Assembly: GCF_014650175.1 (NCBI RefSeq) | Contig: NZ_BMUL01000026.1 | Span: 1-60,781, forward strand | DNA length: 60,781 nt | Origin: Streptomyces termitum | GTDB lineage: Bacteria; Actinomycetota; Actinomycetes; Streptomycetales; Streptomycetaceae | Reading direction: 5' to 3' | Part shown: piece after piece, positions 59,769-60,781 of the stretch | Layout of the letters: each line of letters begins with the position of its first letter | Numbering within the stretch: position 1 is the stretch's first letter | Translations under genes and position numbers: made by a program | Notes under the pieces: generated by a model | What the model saw: only the letters and a program-made list of their open reading frames with translations | Database searches by the model: none | Told to the model about the DNA's origin: nothing

Positions 59769-60781
59769 TCAGAAGTCCCAGCCTTCCTCGTCGTTGTCGC
59801 CGGCCGCGGCGGGTTCGGCGGTGGCGAAGGACTCGCCCGCCATGCCCGCGGCCAGGGTGGTGCCGTCGGCCGGGTCGATCAGCAGGAACGAACCGGTGCG
59901 GCGGGAGTCGGCGTACGCGTCCAGGGCGAGCGGCTCCGCGGTGCGGACCTTCACCCGGCCGATGTCATTGGCGACCAGCCGGCCCGGCTCCGGGTGCTGG
60001 GAGAGGTCGTCCAGGGTGAGCCGGGACGGGATCTCCTTGACGATCGCCTTGACGGTCCGGGTGGTGTGCTTGAGCAGCACCCGCTGGCCGACGGTCAGCG
60101 GCTGGTCCGCGACGTGGCAGACGGTCGCCTCGACGTCCTGGCTGACGGCCGGGGCGTCGCCGCTCGGGGCCAGCAGGTCGCCGCGCGAGATGTCGATGTC
60201 GTCCGCGAGCCGGATCGTCACCGACTGCGGTGCCCAGGCGATGTCCACGGACTCGCCCAGCGCGTCGATGCCGGTGATGGTGGACTTCTTGCCCGACGGC
60301 AGGACGGTGATCTCCTCGCCGACCCGGAAGGCGCCGGCCGCGATCTGGCCCGCGTAGCCGCGGTAGTCGGGGTGCTCGGCGGTCTGCGGCCGGATCACGT
60401 ACTGCACGGGGAAGCGGGCGTGGCAGGCCGTCAGGTCGTGGCTGACCGGGACGGTCTCCAGGTGCTCCAGGACGGTCGGGCCGCCGTACCAGTCCATGTT
60501 CGCGGACGGCTCCACCACGTTGTCCCCGGCGAGGGCCGAGATCGGGATGGCGGTGATCTCCGGGACGCCCAGCTCGGAGGCGTACGTGGTGAACTCCTCG
60601 GCGATCGAGGCGAAGACGGTCTCCCGGTACTCGACCAGGTCCATCTTGTTCACCGCGAGCACCACGTGCGGGACGCGCAGCAGGGCGGCGACCGCGGCGT
60701 GCCGGCGGGTCTGTTCGACGACGCCGTTGCGGGCGTCGACGAGGACCACGGCCAGTTCGGCGGTGGAGGCGCCGGTGACCA
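59769..60781 (-). CDS. cysN: Sulfate adenylyltransferase large subunit (GTPase), C-terminal part
   Basis: The frame continues past the right edge, so the N-terminus is outside. CysN is the GTPase subunit that, with CysD, makes adenosine phosphosulfate from sulfate and ATP. Seen: AELAVVLVDARNGVVEQTRRH (two parts: AELAVVLVDARNG, VVEQTRRH), VNKMDLVEY (NKxD), SALAGDNVV, and domain II/III segments RFPVQYVIRPQT, YAGQIAAGAF, DVEATVCHV and ELLKHTTRTVKAIV-like TTRTVKAIVKEI. The acidic tail AAAGDNDEEGWDF is normal. First visible gene of the leftward sulfur operon; the order cysN, lipoprotein, ATPase, permease, chelatase is what I recall for streptomycete sulfate-assimilation loci. Confidence 0.94.
   Translation of the reverse strand, partial: VTGASTAELAVVLVDARNGVVEQTRRHAAVAALLRVPHVVLAVNKMDLVEYRETVFASIAEEFTTYASELGVPEITAIPISALAGDNVVEPSANMDWYGGPTVLEHLETVPVSHDLTACHARFPVQYVIRPQTAEHPDYRGYAGQIAAGAFRVGEEITVLPSGKKSTITGIDALGESVDIAWAPQSVTIRLADDIDISRGDLLAPSGDAPAVSQDVEATVCHVADQPLTVGQRVLLKHTTRTVKAIVKEIPSRLTLDDLSQHPEPGRLVANDIGRVKVRTAEPLALDAYADSRRTGSFLLIDPADGTTLAAGMAGESFATAEPAAAGDNDEEGWDF

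Overview
The window is high-GC actinobacterial chromosome and almost certainly Streptomyces. Third codon positions are strongly G/C, GTG starts are common, -10 boxes are of the TANNNT kind, several genes look leaderless, and intrinsic terminators are GC-rich hairpins without U tracts. The families are typical of the genus: a WhiJ-type HTH protein with DUF397 partners, an SAV2148-type HEPN protein, a second EF-G, DUF4232 lipoproteins and NarL-type two-component systems. The sequence carries 63 supported protein-coding genes, counting two cut by the window edges and one short leader ORF. No rRNA, tRNA, CRISPR array or insertion sequence was seen.

Layout. 1-2369: tandem FG-GAP (VCBS) repeat proteins, the second with an Rpf-like transglycosylase domain. 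2383-6843: PhoX-type phosphatase, OsmC, ZapE-like ATPase, RibD-C reductase and a small alpha/beta protein. 6951-8766: murC and msrB. 8784-12071: GNAT, DsbA/Rv2466c-like protein, membrane protein, methyltransferase. 12079-14065: two overlapping AlkB-fold 2-oxoglutarate oxygenases. 14294-19243: DUF4232 lipoprotein, then an ABC-2 exporter diverging from a histidine kinase/response regulator pair. 19273-22156: SDR, ArsR-type regulator, aldo/keto reductase. 22185-24173: a WhiJ/DUF397 cassette with a divergent anti-sigma-like ATPase. 24326-30128: accessory and secreted proteins (VanZ-like protein, trypsin-like protease, CPBP protease, peptidoglycan-binding protein), with locally lower GC. 30210-36xxx: EF-G paralogue, small enzymes, an aminopeptidase P-like protein ending at 37043. 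37074-46956: alpha-glucan/trehalose enzymes TreZ, TreY and GlgX, interrupted by GNAT, FHA and P450-like genes. 47094-55933: a secreted copper amine oxidase-like pair, HEPN protein, DnaQ-like exonuclease, hydrolase, APH-like kinase, two tandem ATP-grasp enzymes and a DUF1697 protein. 55967-60781: a sulfur-assimilation operon read leftward (cysN, a Cys-rich leader ORF, substrate-binding lipoprotein, ABC ATPase, ABC permease, CbiX-type chelatase).

How the parts work together. TreY and TreZ convert alpha-1,4-glucans to trehalose and GlgX debranches the glucan. CysN activates sulfate, the ABC system probably imports sulfonate-like sulfur, and CbiX inserts iron into sirohydrochlorin to make the siroheme needed by sulfite reductase. 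The kinase/regulator pair probably controls the exporter it diverges from.

The observations most worth following are the Cys-codon leader ORFs ahead of the sulfur importer, the paired AlkB-like oxygenases (one lacking the arginine that normally anchors 2-oxoglutarate), the 4-bp-overlapping ATP-grasp pair, a 14-bp CGTACG repeat array upstream of treY, an amine oxidase with an altered cofactor motif, a minimal P450 without a recognisable I-helix motif, and a recently duplicated DUF397 gene separated from its twin by a strong terminator. All family names come from reading motifs by eye; no database search was run.
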